This document shows, in pieces, positions 16,558-25,006 of a stretch of DNA of 46,778 nucleotides. Positions within the stretch are counted from its first letter, which is position 1. Every line of letters starts with the position of its first letter. The DNA is taken from the NCBI GenBank assembly GCA_024763215.1, contig JANTFX010000011.1, forward strand, positions 1 to 46,778, given 5' to 3'. The notes beneath the pieces were generated by a model. The model worked only from the letters and a program-made list of their open reading frames with translations. It was not told the DNA's origin and did no database searches. The position numbers and the translations under genes were made by a program. This DNA comes from Candidatus Krumholzibacteriia bacterium (lineage in GTDB: Bacteria > Krumholzibacteriota > Krumholzibacteriia > LZORAL124-64-63).

Positions 16558-16582
16558 GGCCTGCGGCCGGGAGCCGCAGGCC
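16558..16582 (-). other. Intercistronic hairpin
   Basis: GGCCTGCGG (16558-16566) and CCGCAGGCC (16574-16582) form a perfect 9-bp stem between the S9 peptidase stop and the SDR ribosome site. No T run follows on either strand, so it is more likely an mRNA processing or stability element than a terminator. Confidence 0.5.
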
Positions 16583-16594
16583 AGGGTCAGGACC

Positions 16595-18661
16595 TTACCG
16601 GATCCACTTCGTCAACCAGCCCATGACCTCGTCATGCCACTGGATGGAATTCTGGGGCTTGAGAACCCAGTGGTTCTCGTCGGGATAGTAAAGAAACCGC
16701 GCAGGCACACCCTGGCGCCTCAGGGCGGTGAAGGCGCTCATCCCCTGGGTGTCGACCACCCGGTAGTCACGGCCGCCGTGGACGATCAGGGTGGGCACGT
16801 GCCAGTTCTGCACGTGGTCGATGGGGTTGAAGGTCTGGTAGCCGTTGCCCTGGTCCCAGGGCCGCCCCTCGTGCTCCCACTCGGGGAACCACAGTTCCTC
16901 GGTGTCATAATAGGCCATGCGTTCGTCGATGTTGCCGTCGTGGCAGACGAAGGCCTTGAACTTGTCGGCGAACGGCTGGCCGGCGATCCAGTTGATCATG
17001 AAGCCGCCGTAGCTGGCCCCGGCGGCGACCACGCGGGAGCCGTCCATCCAGGGGTATTTTTCAAGAGCCGCGGCCAGGCCCTTTTCGAGGTCCTCGAGGG
17101 GCCGGTCGCCCCAGTGGCCGCTGATGGCGTCGGTGAAGTCCTGGCCATAGCCGGTCGAGCCGTGGAAATCGACGGCCACCGTCGCGAAGCCCGCGCCCAC
17201 GTAGGCCTGGGGATTCCAGCGGTAGTGGAAGTCGTTGCCGAAACTGCCCTGGGGACCGCCGTGGATCAGGAAGGTCACCGGCCACTTGTGCCCGGCGAAG
17301 GCCTCGACCTCGTTGAAGTCGTAGGGCTTGACCACGTAGGCGTACACCGTCTCGCCGTTCCAGCCGGTGAACGTGAACTGCTCGGGCTCGCCCATGAGTG
17401 TGGCGGCGACCCTGGCATCGTTCAGGTGGGTGATCTGACGGAGGTCCTTGCCGCCGGTCTTGATGGTGAACAGCTCGGTGGGCATGCGCAGGTCCTGGTG
17501 CCCGAACAGCAGGCGGCCGTTTTTCAGCAGGCTCACGCTGCCGTTGCGGCCCATCTTGTGCACCATGGCGGTCTTGCCGGATTTCAGGTCGATCTTGAAG
17601 ATGGACCGCTGGCCCAGGTAGGCGGCGGTGCAGTAGGCTGCCTTGCCGTCCTTGGTGAACACCAGGCCGTGGGGGCTGAGGTCGAGGCCGTCATGAACGA
17701 AATCCAGGCGGCGCTGGTCGCCCGTGGCCCAATCACGCAACTCGATGTGGAAGCGGTCGGCCTCGAATCCGGGCCGGTCCATGGCCAGGTAGACGAGGGT
17801 TTTGCCGTCGGGGGTGAAGACCGGTTCGGTGTCCCAGGCCTGGTTGGCCTCGGTCAGGCAGCGGATCGTGCCCGATCCATCGGTGGGCACGGCGTACAGA
17901 TCGTAGTCCGTGCTCCAGGCGGGCTGGCTGCCGGGCAGGATCTTGGCCGTGAAGATCACCTCGCTGCCGTCGGGGGTGACGGCAACCTCCTCCAGACCAC
18001 CCCAGGGGTGGGTGGGGGTGTCGGCGTCCAGGTCGGGCATCAGGTCCGTGGCCTCGCCGGACTGCGGGTCGATCAGGAACAGGTGGCTGCGCTTGCCGTC
18101 TTCCCAGGTGTCCCAGTGCCGGAACATCAGCTCGTCGTATATCCGGCCGGAGGCCGGGTCGTTTGCGATTTCCTTGTCCTTGTCCAGGGTGCCCTGAATG
18201 CCCAGCCCGGGATAGACGTCCATGACCGCCAGGAATTTATGCAGCTTGGGCACCACCCGGAACTCGTTGATATCAAGGGGCAGGTCGGTCATCCGGGTGG
18301 CTTCGCCACCTGTGGGATCGATGCGCCAGATCTGGGCGCTGCCGCCGCGGGCCGACAGGAAGAACAAGGTGCCGTTCAGGCACCAGCGGGGGTTCCAGTC
18401 GTTCTCCGGGTGGGTGGTCAGGCGCTCGACGGTCTTGCCGTCGGTGCTCGCGAGCCAGATGTCGGTGCGGCCCCGGTTGGCCTCCAGGTCGGTGCTGCGC
18501 ACGGTGAAGGCCGCCCACTGCCCGTCGGGCGAGACCTGGGGGTCGCTGATGCGCTGCATGGCCAGCATGTCGTGGACGGAGAAGGGGTGGGCGCCCGCGG
18601 CGAAGCCGAGGGCGGGGATCAGGGGGAGCGCCAGCGTCAGGATCAGCAGGATTTTCCGCAA
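16595..18661 (-). CDS. Exported S9-family prolyl oligopeptidase / dipeptidyl peptidase
   Basis: A 688-residue serine peptidase. It has a signal peptide (I-L-L-I-L-T-L-A-L-P-L, cleavage near A-A-G-A), an N-terminal beta-propeller with repeated S-P-D-G-Q-W and T-P-D-G motifs (about 35-400), and a C-terminal alpha/beta hydrolase domain (about 430-688). The nucleophile is in G-A-S-Y-G-G-F, the aspartate in H-G-G-R-D-Y-R-V and the histidine in D-E-N-H-W-V. It probably degrades short peptides in the periplasm. The start is a TTG at 18661, because GGAGG lies seven bases upstream and the signal peptide begins there; no in-frame ATG fits. It is probably cotranscribed with the thioesterase before it. 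Confidence 0.93.
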   Translation of the reverse strand: MRKILLILTLALPLIPALGFAAGAHPFSVHDMLAMQRISDPQVSPDGQWAAFTVRSTDLEANRGRTDIWLASTDGKTVERLTTHPENDWNPRWCLNGTLFFLSARGGSAQIWRIDPTGGEATRMTDLPLDINEFRVVPKLHKFLAVMDVYPGLGIQGTLDKDKEIANDPASGRIYDELMFRHWDTWEDGKRSHLFLIDPQSGEATDLMPDLDADTPTHPWGGLEEVAVTPDGSEVIFTAKILPGSQPAWSTDYDLYAVPTDGSGTIRCLTEANQAWDTEPVFTPDGKTLVYLAMDRPGFEADRFHIELRDWATGDQRRLDFVHDGLDLSPHGLVFTKDGKAAYCTAAYLGQRSIFKIDLKSGKTAMVHKMGRNGSVSLLKNGRLLFGHQDLRMPTELFTIKTGGKDLRQITHLNDARVAATLMGEPEQFTFTGWNGETVYAYVVKPYDFNEVEAFAGHKWPVTFLIHGGPQGSFGNDFHYRWNPQAYVGAGFATVAVDFHGSTGYGQDFTDAISGHWGDRPLEDLEKGLAAALEKYPWMDGSRVVAAGASYGGFMINWIAGQPFADKFKAFVCHDGNIDERMAYYDTEELWFPEWEHEGRPWDQGNGYQTFNPIDHVQNWHVPTLIVHGGRDYRVVDTQGMSAFTALRRQGVPARFLYYPDENHWVLKPQNSIQWHDEVMGWLTKWIR

Positions 18662-18729
18662 GGGTCAACCTCCGGTAAAGGGGTGGGAGTGTGATTCAAC
18701 CGCAACAATATATAGCAGGGCAGGCAGTC

Positions 18730-19113
18730 TTACGAGGGATGATCAGGTAGGGTAACAGGATTGCCTTCGGCATCAATGTGGACGTAGGTCACCTCGGCCT
18801 GGGTCACCATGACCGCCGCGGTGCCGTCCCGCCGGTCGGCCTCGACGGTCACGCGCACGCGCGCCGAGGTGCGGCCGGTGTGGATCACTTCGGCGTAGAA
18901 GCTGACCAGGTCTCCCACCTGGACCGGCTCGTGGAAGACGACCTCGTCCATGGCTACCGTGACCACGCGCCGGCAGCCCAGGGCGATGACCGGTTGGGCC
19001 CCGGCCTGGTCGATGTAGCTGAGGATCACGCCGCCGAAGATGGTGCCGTGATGGTTGGTGTCCCGGGGCATCATCAGCACCCGGATGGCGGGAATGCGTG
19101 GTTGGATGCTCAT
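18730..19113 (-). CDS. Hotdog-fold acyl-CoA thioesterase (YciA-like)
   Basis: A 127-residue cytosolic hotdog protein. The motif D-T-N-H-H-G-T-I-F-G-G with the following helix (I-L-S-Y-I-D-Q-A-G-A) is characteristic of YciA/BACH-type acyl-CoA thioesterases. V-A-M-D-E-V-V-F-H-E-P-V and V-T-V-E-A-D-R-R-D-G complete the fold. The length matches YciA (about 130). The start is the ATG at 19113, with AGGAG before it. It heads a minus-strand unit with the S9 peptidase and SDR. Chain-length preference cannot be read from the sequence. Confidence 0.9.
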   Translation of the reverse strand: MSIQPRIPAIRVLMMPRDTNHHGTIFGGVILSYIDQAGAQPVIALGCRRVVTVAMDEVVFHEPVQVGDLVSFYAEVIHTGRTSARVRVTVEADRRDGTAAVMVTQAEVTYVHIDAEGNPVTLPDHPS

Positions 19114-19158
19114 GAAAGGTCTCCTTGATGCGTTGTGGGAATATTTGGCCAAGGCGAA

Positions 19159-19180
19159 GAAACTCCGCACATGTGTGCAG
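19159..19180 (+). repeat. Dispersed palindromic repeat, copy 1
   Basis: AAACTCC followed by the 12-base palindromic core GCACATGTGTGC and AG. The core is the exact reverse complement of the core of copy 2, although the AAACTCC flank points the same way. It lies between the winged-helix gene's 3' end and the thioesterase start. Confidence 0.75.
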
Positions 19181-19198
19181 GCCGCGCTGTGGGCGCGC

Positions 19199-19723
19199 TT
19201 ACCTTTTGCGGTGCCAGGAGCAGGATTTCCCCTGGCCCTCGCGCACGACCATGCCTTTTTCCCTCAGCTCATCGAGATTGCGCTTCATGGTGTTGTAATG
19301 CACCCCGCACCGGCGGGCCAGATGGGTTCCGGGCAGACCTTCGGCGGGGTCCTGGGGCAGCAATTCCATCACCTTGAGCTGGATCTCCTGGGAGCGATGC
19401 CTCTTGCCGCGGGAGCGCGGTGTCTGGTTCGCGACCGGCTGCATGGTTACAGGGTGTAATCCTTCTCGCTTCAAGACGGCATTCAGGGCGCGCAGCAGTT
19501 CGGATTGCCTTGCCAGGCCAGCTTGGCGCGCGGCCTCCTTCAGGTTGGCCAGAGCCTTGGCCAAGGGCTCTTTCATGGCGCGGGGCAGGTCCGAGGCCAG
19601 GTCGTGTTCGAGGCGGTTCATCTGCTCCAGCAAGGATGATGGGGTGGCATCCTTCATGATCGTGTTGATGACTTCGGCCAGGGGCTTTTCGTCCAGGAAT
19701 TCAACAAGAGAGCGCTCGGGCAT
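19199..19723 (-). CDS. Winged-helix DNA-binding protein, divergent from HNH gene
   Basis: A 174-residue protein of unassigned family. The N-terminal 110 or so residues are helical and charged (M-P-E-R-S-L-V-E-F-L-D-E, M-N-R-L-E-H-D-L-A-S-D). A basic linker (about 113-122, R-S-R-G-K-R-H-R-S) leads to a C-terminal winged helix with a helix-turn-helix G-T-H-L-A-R-R-C-G-V-H-Y-N-T-M-K-R-N-L and wing G-M-V-V-R-E-G. The ATG at 19723 is 52 bases from the divergent HNH start, so the two probably share a control region. It may regulate the HNH gene or direct it to a DNA site. No partner or ligand domain is recognisable. Confidence 0.7.
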   Translation of the reverse strand: MPERSLVEFLDEKPLAEVINTIMKDATPSSLLEQMNRLEHDLASDLPRAMKEPLAKALANLKEAARQAGLARQSELLRALNAVLKREGLHPVTMQPVANQTPRSRGKRHRSQEIQLKVMELLPQDPAEGLPGTHLARRCGVHYNTMKRNLDELREKGMVVREGQGKSCSWHRKR

Positions 19724-19775
19724 GGTTTGGCTCCAGTTCCTCAGAATGGTCCAGAGAATAGAGGTGTCTTCTACG

Positions 19776-20843
19776 ATGACCGATCCCAAAGATACTGTCA
19801 ACCAGCCGCAACATTCAACGGCAACGCCGGAAGGGGCCCTGACCCCAGCGGAGCAGTCCATCCACAACAACTTTTTGCAATCCGTCAAGGCCTTGCGCAG
19901 GGATCTGGTGCGGACTGCGTATTACCTGGTGCAGGTCAGGGACAGGAACATCCACAGGCAGATGGGCTTTACCAGCGTGGCGGATTATGCCGCCAAAACC
20001 GCGGGTTTGACTCGCCGGCAGACCGAGGAGTTTCTTGCCATCGGACGCAAGTTGCCCCAGTACCAGGAGGTGGAGGAAGCCCTCGCCGAGGGTCGGCTTT
20101 CCTGGTCCAAGGCTCGTCTGCTCGTGCGCAGGGCCGAGCCAGACGAGCAGAAGCGTTGGATTGAGGTGGCGCAATCCGTTTCGGTGCGTCAGCTCGAAGA
20201 TGTTCTACCTCCCAAGCCTCCGCAGGATGCCAGAAACCGCCCGCCTGGAGGAGGCAGGAATTCCCAGTCTTCGGCTCAACCGAAACCTGATCTCTTCCAA
20301 CCAAGGGACAAGCCCCCCATGGAGCCTCGGGCCTATTTCACCTTCCGGCTCACACAAGAACAGTACGCCATGGCAACACGGCTGCTGGAGGGGATTCCCG
20401 GCAGGGACAAAGAAGAGAAATTGTTGAATACCCTGTCCGCCTCAGGCGGCCAGGATGCTTCCTCGGTGCTGCCATATCTCCTGGTGATTCTGCATTGCCC
20501 AGTCTGTGGCCGGGCGACCATCCCCACCAACCGGGGCGAGGCGCCGGTTTCACAGGCCCTGCTGGAGGCCGCTCACTGTGACGCCATCATCGAGGATGCG
20601 GACGGCAATCGGCGTCGCACCGTCCCGCCGCGTCTGCGCCGCAAAGCGCTGCAACGCGCAAGATTCCGTTGCGAAGCAGAAGGCTGTGGCCATGCCCAGT
20701 TCCTCCAGATCCATCACCGTCTGCCCGCAGCCGCAGGCGGCGGAAACACTTTGGAAAACCTGGTGGTGCTCTGTTCTGGTTGCCATCGCGCCCTCCACGA
20801 AAAGGAAGCCGCCGCCCGCTGTGCCCTGGGTCATGCCCCCTGA
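19776..20843 (+). CDS. HNH endonuclease
   Basis: A 355-residue nuclease. The N-terminal helical region (about 25-140) contains F-T-S-V-A-D-Y-A-A-K-T-A-G-L-T-R-R-Q-T, resembling the helical part of DUF222/13E12-type HNH proteins. A Pro-rich linker (about 145-185) and a middle domain with C-P-V-C-G-R follow. The C-terminal HNH domain has zinc cysteines (C-E-A-E-G-C), the H-H pair (H313, H314) in I-H-H-R-L-P, N-T-L-E-N-L-V-V-L-C-S-G-C-H, and a final H-E. All catalytic positions are present. The start is the ATG at 19776, giving the shortest frame without overlap of the divergent gene. The gene stands between copies 1 and 2 of a palindromic repeat and is likely mobile. Confidence 0.88.
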   Translation: MTDPKDTVNQPQHSTATPEGALTPAEQSIHNNFLQSVKALRRDLVRTAYYLVQVRDRNIHRQMGFTSVADYAAKTAGLTRRQTEEFLAIGRKLPQYQEVEEALAEGRLSWSKARLLVRRAEPDEQKRWIEVAQSVSVRQLEDVLPPKPPQDARNRPPGGGRNSQSSAQPKPDLFQPRDKPPMEPRAYFTFRLTQEQYAMATRLLEGIPGRDKEEKLLNTLSASGGQDASSVLPYLLVILHCPVCGRATIPTNRGEAPVSQALLEAAHCDAIIEDADGNRRRTVPPRLRRKALQRARFRCEAEGCGHAQFLQIHHRLPAAAGGGNTLENLVVLCSGCHRALHEKEAAARCALGHAP

Positions 20844-20882
20844 ATTGAGCAAAGAATCAGCAGGTTTCTTGCATGAAGAAAC

Positions 20883-20904
20883 GAAACTCCGCACACATGT
20901 GCAG
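20883..20904 (+). repeat. Dispersed palindromic repeat, copy 2
   Basis: AAACTCC, core GCACACATGTGC, then AG. It lies 39 bases after the HNH stop and 25 bases upstream of the -35 box of the next gene. Together with copy 1 it brackets the winged-helix/HNH pair as a 1.75-kb unit. Confidence 0.75.
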
Positions 20905-20929
20905 AAGTCGAGCCCCTGGTTCCGGCCGA

Positions 20930-20959
20930 TTGAAATCCGCTCCCTACGTATGCTATAAT
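20930..20959 (+). promoter_or_regulatory. Sigma-70-type promoter
   Basis: TTGAAA (20930-20935) and TATAAT (20954-20959) with an 18-base spacer. It precedes the compositionally odd gene starting at 20999, whose ribosome site is GGGAG. Confidence 0.8.
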
Positions 20960-20998
20960 CCCCATATCTGAAATTTTCCTCTTCCAACGGGAGCCCTC

Positions 20999-22100
20999 AT
21001 GAAATCCCTGAAGAAACAGAGCGGCGATGTCTGCAAAGCCAGCAAGGCCCTGACCGGCGGGTGCTGGCAGGCCATGGATCTGAAATTGATCAATTCCTCG
21101 CTGACGGTTGGATTCACTTTCCCAACCTATGAAGCCCAGCAGGAGGAATTGCCGCCCTCTGGTGTCCGTGCCGCGAGGCCCCGCTGCTCCCGGCCCAGAA
21201 ACACACCCCTGGGACGCGCCGTGGCAGGACGGGCTCCGCCGGTGGGCTTCTTGACCAATCCCGCATCCGTTCTGTTGATTGTGTTTCTGTCCTTGATGCC
21301 TTTGTTTCTGATCCCGCAAAGTGTGATTGCTGGTAATGGAAGCATATCTGGACGGACAATGATCTCTGGATCTGTTATCAGTAATGGAAGTTTATCGGCG
21401 AATTCTTTGCATAGCAGCCAATCATCAATACTAATGATAGACACAGACCCAACAATAGGACTAGGAAGCGAAGAAGTAACAGACCTAACACAATTCGGAG
21501 CAATGTTCTACACACTAGGAAACGGAGACGTAGGATTCAGAATAATGTACGACCCAGAACATGACGGAATAGCAAACCCAGAATTCACAGAAATGAGATA
21601 CAAAGTTCACTTAAACCCAGGAGATAATAAGCTCGTAGGAGGATATGCAGCAATACCTACAGGAACTATTGACATCACAAGAATAACCCCTGCAATAAAT
21701 GTAATGGGAACACCAACAATAGGTTCACAAGCACTTTCAGAATATGCAATGGGATTGATTGGAGCAACAGATTCATTACCCTTAGAAAATAATGGAAAGC
21801 GCAAAAGTTGGACACGTACTAGAAATAGACCAACAAGCACTAAGAATGCGATACAATTCAACAATAACAAACGAAACATATCCTATATTAGATGGACGAG
21901 TAATAATGCAAAAACTCGCACATCCAGGATATGACTCAGACTCAGGAGACTTCATGACAGGAGACTTTGACTCAGGAAGAGAAATAGGATACGTACCTTT
22001 AGACGCTAACGGAACTGCAACCATTACTATCAATGACCCGAACAACCCAGTGGCCACTGAAAGCAGGAACTGGGGCAGCGTGAAATCCATGTGGCATTGA
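20999..22100 (+). pseudogene. Frameshifted gene of anomalous codon usage, unknown function
   Basis: A transcription unit with its own promoter, ribosome site and terminator. The first frame (20999-21934) gives a GC-rich N-terminus, a hydrophobic segment at residues 85-111 that could be a signal peptide (possibly from a TTG at 21251), then an extracellular-looking region. From about 21425 nearly every codon ends in A where the third base is free (GGA, ACA, ATA, CTA, AGA, GCA, CCA) and in C for two-fold pyrimidine codons, quite unlike all neighbours. Near 21785-21792 this pattern moves to the +1 frame and continues as a frame ending at 22100 (H-P-G-Y-D-S-D-S-G-D, D-A-N-G-T-A-T-I-T-I). So one indel has split a single gene. 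I do not recognise the family. It could be transferred DNA. Confidence 0.65.
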
Positions 22101-22128
22101 TTCTGGCAACCTTGGTATCGTCCTCCAG

Positions 22129-22159
22129 CGCGCCTGCTTTCTCCTGCAGGCGCGTTTTT
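22129..22159 (+). terminator. Rho-independent terminator
   Basis: A perfect 9-bp stem, CGCGCCTGC (22129-22137) and GCAGGCGCG (22146-22154), then TTTTT. It ends the unit that starts at the 20930 promoter. Confidence 0.92.
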
Positions 22160-22192
22160 GCTTTTCTGTCTTAATATTTGTCCAGACCCCCC

Positions 22193-22213
22193 AAACCTCG
22201 CACACGTGCGCAG
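22193..22213 (+). repeat. Dispersed palindromic repeat, copy 3
   Basis: AAACCTC, core GCACACGTGCGC, AG. It differs from copy 2 at a few positions but keeps the AAAC flank, the palindromic centre and the CAG end. It lies just past the terminator at 22159. Copies 2 and 3 bracket the odd-composition gene. The remaining 22214-22348 holds nothing I can name. Confidence 0.6.
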
Positions 22214-22348
22214 AGCGCTCCTTGCCGCCGGCCCGGTGGTTGGGTATCGTTGCGGGAGGTCAATGAGGCCGCTTGGAATCTCAACCACTTTGATTCCGTA
22301 GGCAACAGACCCCCCGGCGATACGATTTCTCCAGAACGGTGGGACGGG

Positions 22349-24802
22349 CTAGCGCACCAGGGTCATCCTTCTGGTCAGGGTTTGCCCCTGGTCCTGGATC
22401 CGGGAGAAATAGATCCCGCTGGGAACGGCCCTTCCTCCGGCGTCTGTTCCATTCCACTGCACCTGGTGGGCGCCCCGGGTCATGACCCCATCGATCAGGG
22501 TGCGGACGAGCCGTCCGGCCGTATCGAAGACCTGGACGCGAACCGGACCGTCATGGGACAGGGAGAAGGAAATTCGGGTCATGGGGTTGAAGGGGTTGGG
22601 GTAGTTCCCCAGATGGGCGAACACGGCGGGGGTGTCACCCACGCCGGAGACACTCGAGGTGACCATGATCTCGGCGCTGGGCTGACCCTCGTTGCCGTGG
22701 GCGTCCACGGCCGTCACCCGGTAGTAGACGGTGCCGGCCTGGGCCGCATCCTGGAATCCGGTCTCGACGGTGCTGCCGACCAGACTGCCGGCATCGAGGG
22801 CGAAGCCGCTGCTCACGCCGCGGTAAACCCGGTACTGGGCCAGATCCTCGTCGTGCTGACCGCTGGCCAGCCAGTCCAGGGTGACACTTCCCGCATCGGC
22901 CGAACCGGCCAAATTCAGAGGGGCGCCCGGGGCCAGGTTGTCCACGGAGTAGCCCTGGAAGGTACCATCGGTTGACCAGTAGATCCCGTTGTCCTGATGG
23001 TGGGCGACGACCTGGAAGGCCGTGTAGGTGATCCCCGCGGCGGTGGAGTCTCCGTAGGTGGGGCAGAGGGCCGAGTAGCTGGCGCTGTTCATGGCCGGGA
23101 CAAGCCCCGCGAAGGTCCAGCCGGCGGACTTCAATCCCGCCACCTGGGCCTCGGGCAGATCCAGGTAAGCGCCCAGCTCCTTGTCACTGTATGACGCGGC
23201 CGCGGGCAACCCGCGCGCCACCAGACCGGTGGATTTGGCCATCGGCTTGATCCACAGGGAATAGTTCGCCACGGCGTTGAAGGCGGGCACGTCCAGCGGG
23301 CTGGCGTCCCAGGTGAGGGTGACTTCCCCGCCCTGATCATTGGGCCGGTCCACCGCCGCGGTCACGGCGAAGTCGTTGTCGCCCATGAAGCCGTTGTGGT
23401 CGATCTTCTGCGCGCGGACGGCCCGGTATTCCGTGAGGCTGGAGTGGCCGTTCCAAGCGGCGATGACCTCACCCTGGAACGCATGCAGGGACATCTCCTC
23501 CCTGCCGTTTTGATAGGCCAGGGACGTGATGGCGAAGGCTCCTGTGTCTTCCGGCCACAACGAACGTCCCTGGATATCAACGTGGTGCAAAGTAAAGTTA
23601 TCACTGAAATTACCCCCGTTCCAGGCAACGTAGCAGGAACCGGGGTCATCCGCGGCGATGGCCAGATAGTTGAAAACATCATATTCGTTGCGAACCAGGG
23701 TCATGGAATTGCTCAAATCCCCAAAAGACGAGGTGAAAACCAGCGCCACTCGTCCAGCGGTGGTCCCGGTTTGGTCCAGGTAGGCGATGTAGACATTGCC
23801 ATCGGTATCGCGCGCGAGACGGGGGCTGATCTGGGTGTCATATTGCCCCGGCAATTCATACCCGCTCGAACCCCAATGTCGGGTGCCATTGATCTGCTGA
23901 AGTTGATAGTGCACTACGGGAGTGGAACCGTTATGGTCCTGCCAGACGGAAACCACTTCCCCGTTTCCGGTACAGGCCAGATGGAGATCCTCCTGGTCAT
24001 CGGGTGAGGTGGACAGGTCCATGCTGCTGCCGGACCAACTGTTCGTCCCGTCATCGTAGAGACGCTGGATGTGCAAATCCCATCCATTTGCGCCGCCGTC
24101 CTCCTCCCAGCCAACCAGACTCTCACCCGGGTTCATGCCTTCGGCCAGAGTCAGACCGGTCTTGACATTTGGGGAATCGGTAGGGTAACCAATGTTTCCC
24201 CACACGCGGTTACCGTTGAAGTCCATGCGTTGAACGTAAATGTAGCAACTTGTCGGGCCGTCTTCAAAGTAGGCGATGATGAGGCCGAAATTCCGATCCC
24301 TGATGATCTGAACATCCCTCTGGCTGATGCCGGCCATGGCCCATTGGCTCACTTGAATCCCGTCAGCGCCCCATCGCTTGGCGCCGTCCATGTCCAACCG
24401 CTGGACATAGGCGAGCGGGTAGCCACCGATAGAACGGAGCACCGCGACATAGGCGCCGAACATATCATCCCGGACAATCCGGGGCCTCTCCCGGGTCGGT
24501 TCGTTCGCAAAAACCACGACCCCGTCCGGTCCCCAGGCGAAGGTCCCATCCCGCAGGACATGCTGCGCCCGGTAAGAGAAATTGCCACCATCATACTCAA
24601 CCCAGACGAGGAACACGCCTCCCTGGCCATCGTCGGCGCTCTGGTAGTAATACGGGTCGTAGACGGAGTGGGAGACGACCGTGTTGACCTCGGGATCGTG
24701 GCTCCACTGGGCCTGGGCCGGAAGTGACAGGAACAGCCCCAAAAGCAGAAGAACGGGGGTCAAAAGGCGGCCAGGTGAGACGAAATGGGCAAACAGGCGC
24801 AT
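22349..24802 (-). CDS. Large secreted protein with FN3 and FlgD-like sorting domains
   Basis: An 817-residue exported protein. The signal peptide (L-L-T-P-V-L-L-L-L-G-L-F-L) ends near A-Q-A-Q. The N-terminal 450 or so residues carry repeated blades of the form G-G-V-F-L-V-W...G-A-K-R-W-G-A-D-G, suggesting a beta-propeller. A fibronectin type III domain spans about 630-725 (V-T-L-D-W-L-A-S-G, Y-R-V-Y-R-G). The end is N-Y-P-N-P-F-N-P-M-T-R-I-S-F plus a FlgD-like domain (V-F-D-T-A-G-R-L-V-R, P-S-G-I-Y). The start is the ATG at 24802, with GGAG nine bases upstream, rather than a TTG at 24817. No enzyme motif was seen; it may be an adhesin or surface protein. Confidence 0.82.
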   Translation of the reverse strand: MRLFAHFVSPGRLLTPVLLLLGLFLSLPAQAQWSHDPEVNTVVSHSVYDPYYYQSADDGQGGVFLVWVEYDGGNFSYRAQHVLRDGTFAWGPDGVVVFANEPTRERPRIVRDDMFGAYVAVLRSIGGYPLAYVQRLDMDGAKRWGADGIQVSQWAMAGISQRDVQIIRDRNFGLIIAYFEDGPTSCYIYVQRMDFNGNRVWGNIGYPTDSPNVKTGLTLAEGMNPGESLVGWEEDGGANGWDLHIQRLYDDGTNSWSGSSMDLSTSPDDQEDLHLACTGNGEVVSVWQDHNGSTPVVHYQLQQINGTRHWGSSGYELPGQYDTQISPRLARDTDGNVYIAYLDQTGTTAGRVALVFTSSFGDLSNSMTLVRNEYDVFNYLAIAADDPGSCYVAWNGGNFSDNFTLHHVDIQGRSLWPEDTGAFAITSLAYQNGREEMSLHAFQGEVIAAWNGHSSLTEYRAVRAQKIDHNGFMGDNDFAVTAAVDRPNDQGGEVTLTWDASPLDVPAFNAVANYSLWIKPMAKSTGLVARGLPAAASYSDKELGAYLDLPEAQVAGLKSAGWTFAGLVPAMNSASYSALCPTYGDSTAAGITYTAFQVVAHHQDNGIYWSTDGTFQGYSVDNLAPGAPLNLAGSADAGSVTLDWLASGQHDEDLAQYRVYRGVSSGFALDAGSLVGSTVETGFQDAAQAGTVYYRVTAVDAHGNEGQPSAEIMVTSSVSGVGDTPAVFAHLGNYPNPFNPMTRISFSLSHDGPVRVQVFDTAGRLVRTLIDGVMTRGAHQVQWNGTDAGGRAVPSGIYFSRIQDQGQTLTRRMTLVR

Positions 24803-24853
24803 GGTGTTGATCTCCAAAGAGTTGAATGGCCCAGGAGTGAATTTGAAGGTATA

Positions 24854-24882
24854 ATTTTAAAATTTCACAATATTTTTTGCAA
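24854..24882 (-). promoter_or_regulatory. Sigma-70-type promoter of the large secreted protein
   Basis: On the minus strand, TTGCAA (24882-24877), a 17-base spacer and TAAAAT (24859-24854). The surrounding 24845-24910 is strongly AT-rich compared with the genome. Confidence 0.65.
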
Positions 24883-25006
24883 ATAAAAAAGTTTAACTTT
24901 TTCGCAACAATTTATCTGTTTCAGGAAGATCGGTCATTTGCCCTCTCCGGTTGGCGGCCGGGATCGCAAGTGGTATCATGACAAGGAAATCCAACCGGAG
25001 GTCGGG

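Noticed and set aside
16541..18694. A 717-codon open frame antisense to the S9 peptidase
   Set aside because: Shadow frame; the S9 peptidase on the minus strand has an intact triad and signal peptide.
21782..22288. Minus-strand frames opposite the odd-codon gene with hydrophobic products
   Set aside because: The T-rich antisense of an A-rich gene always looks hydrophobic; promoter, ribosome site and terminator all support the plus strand.
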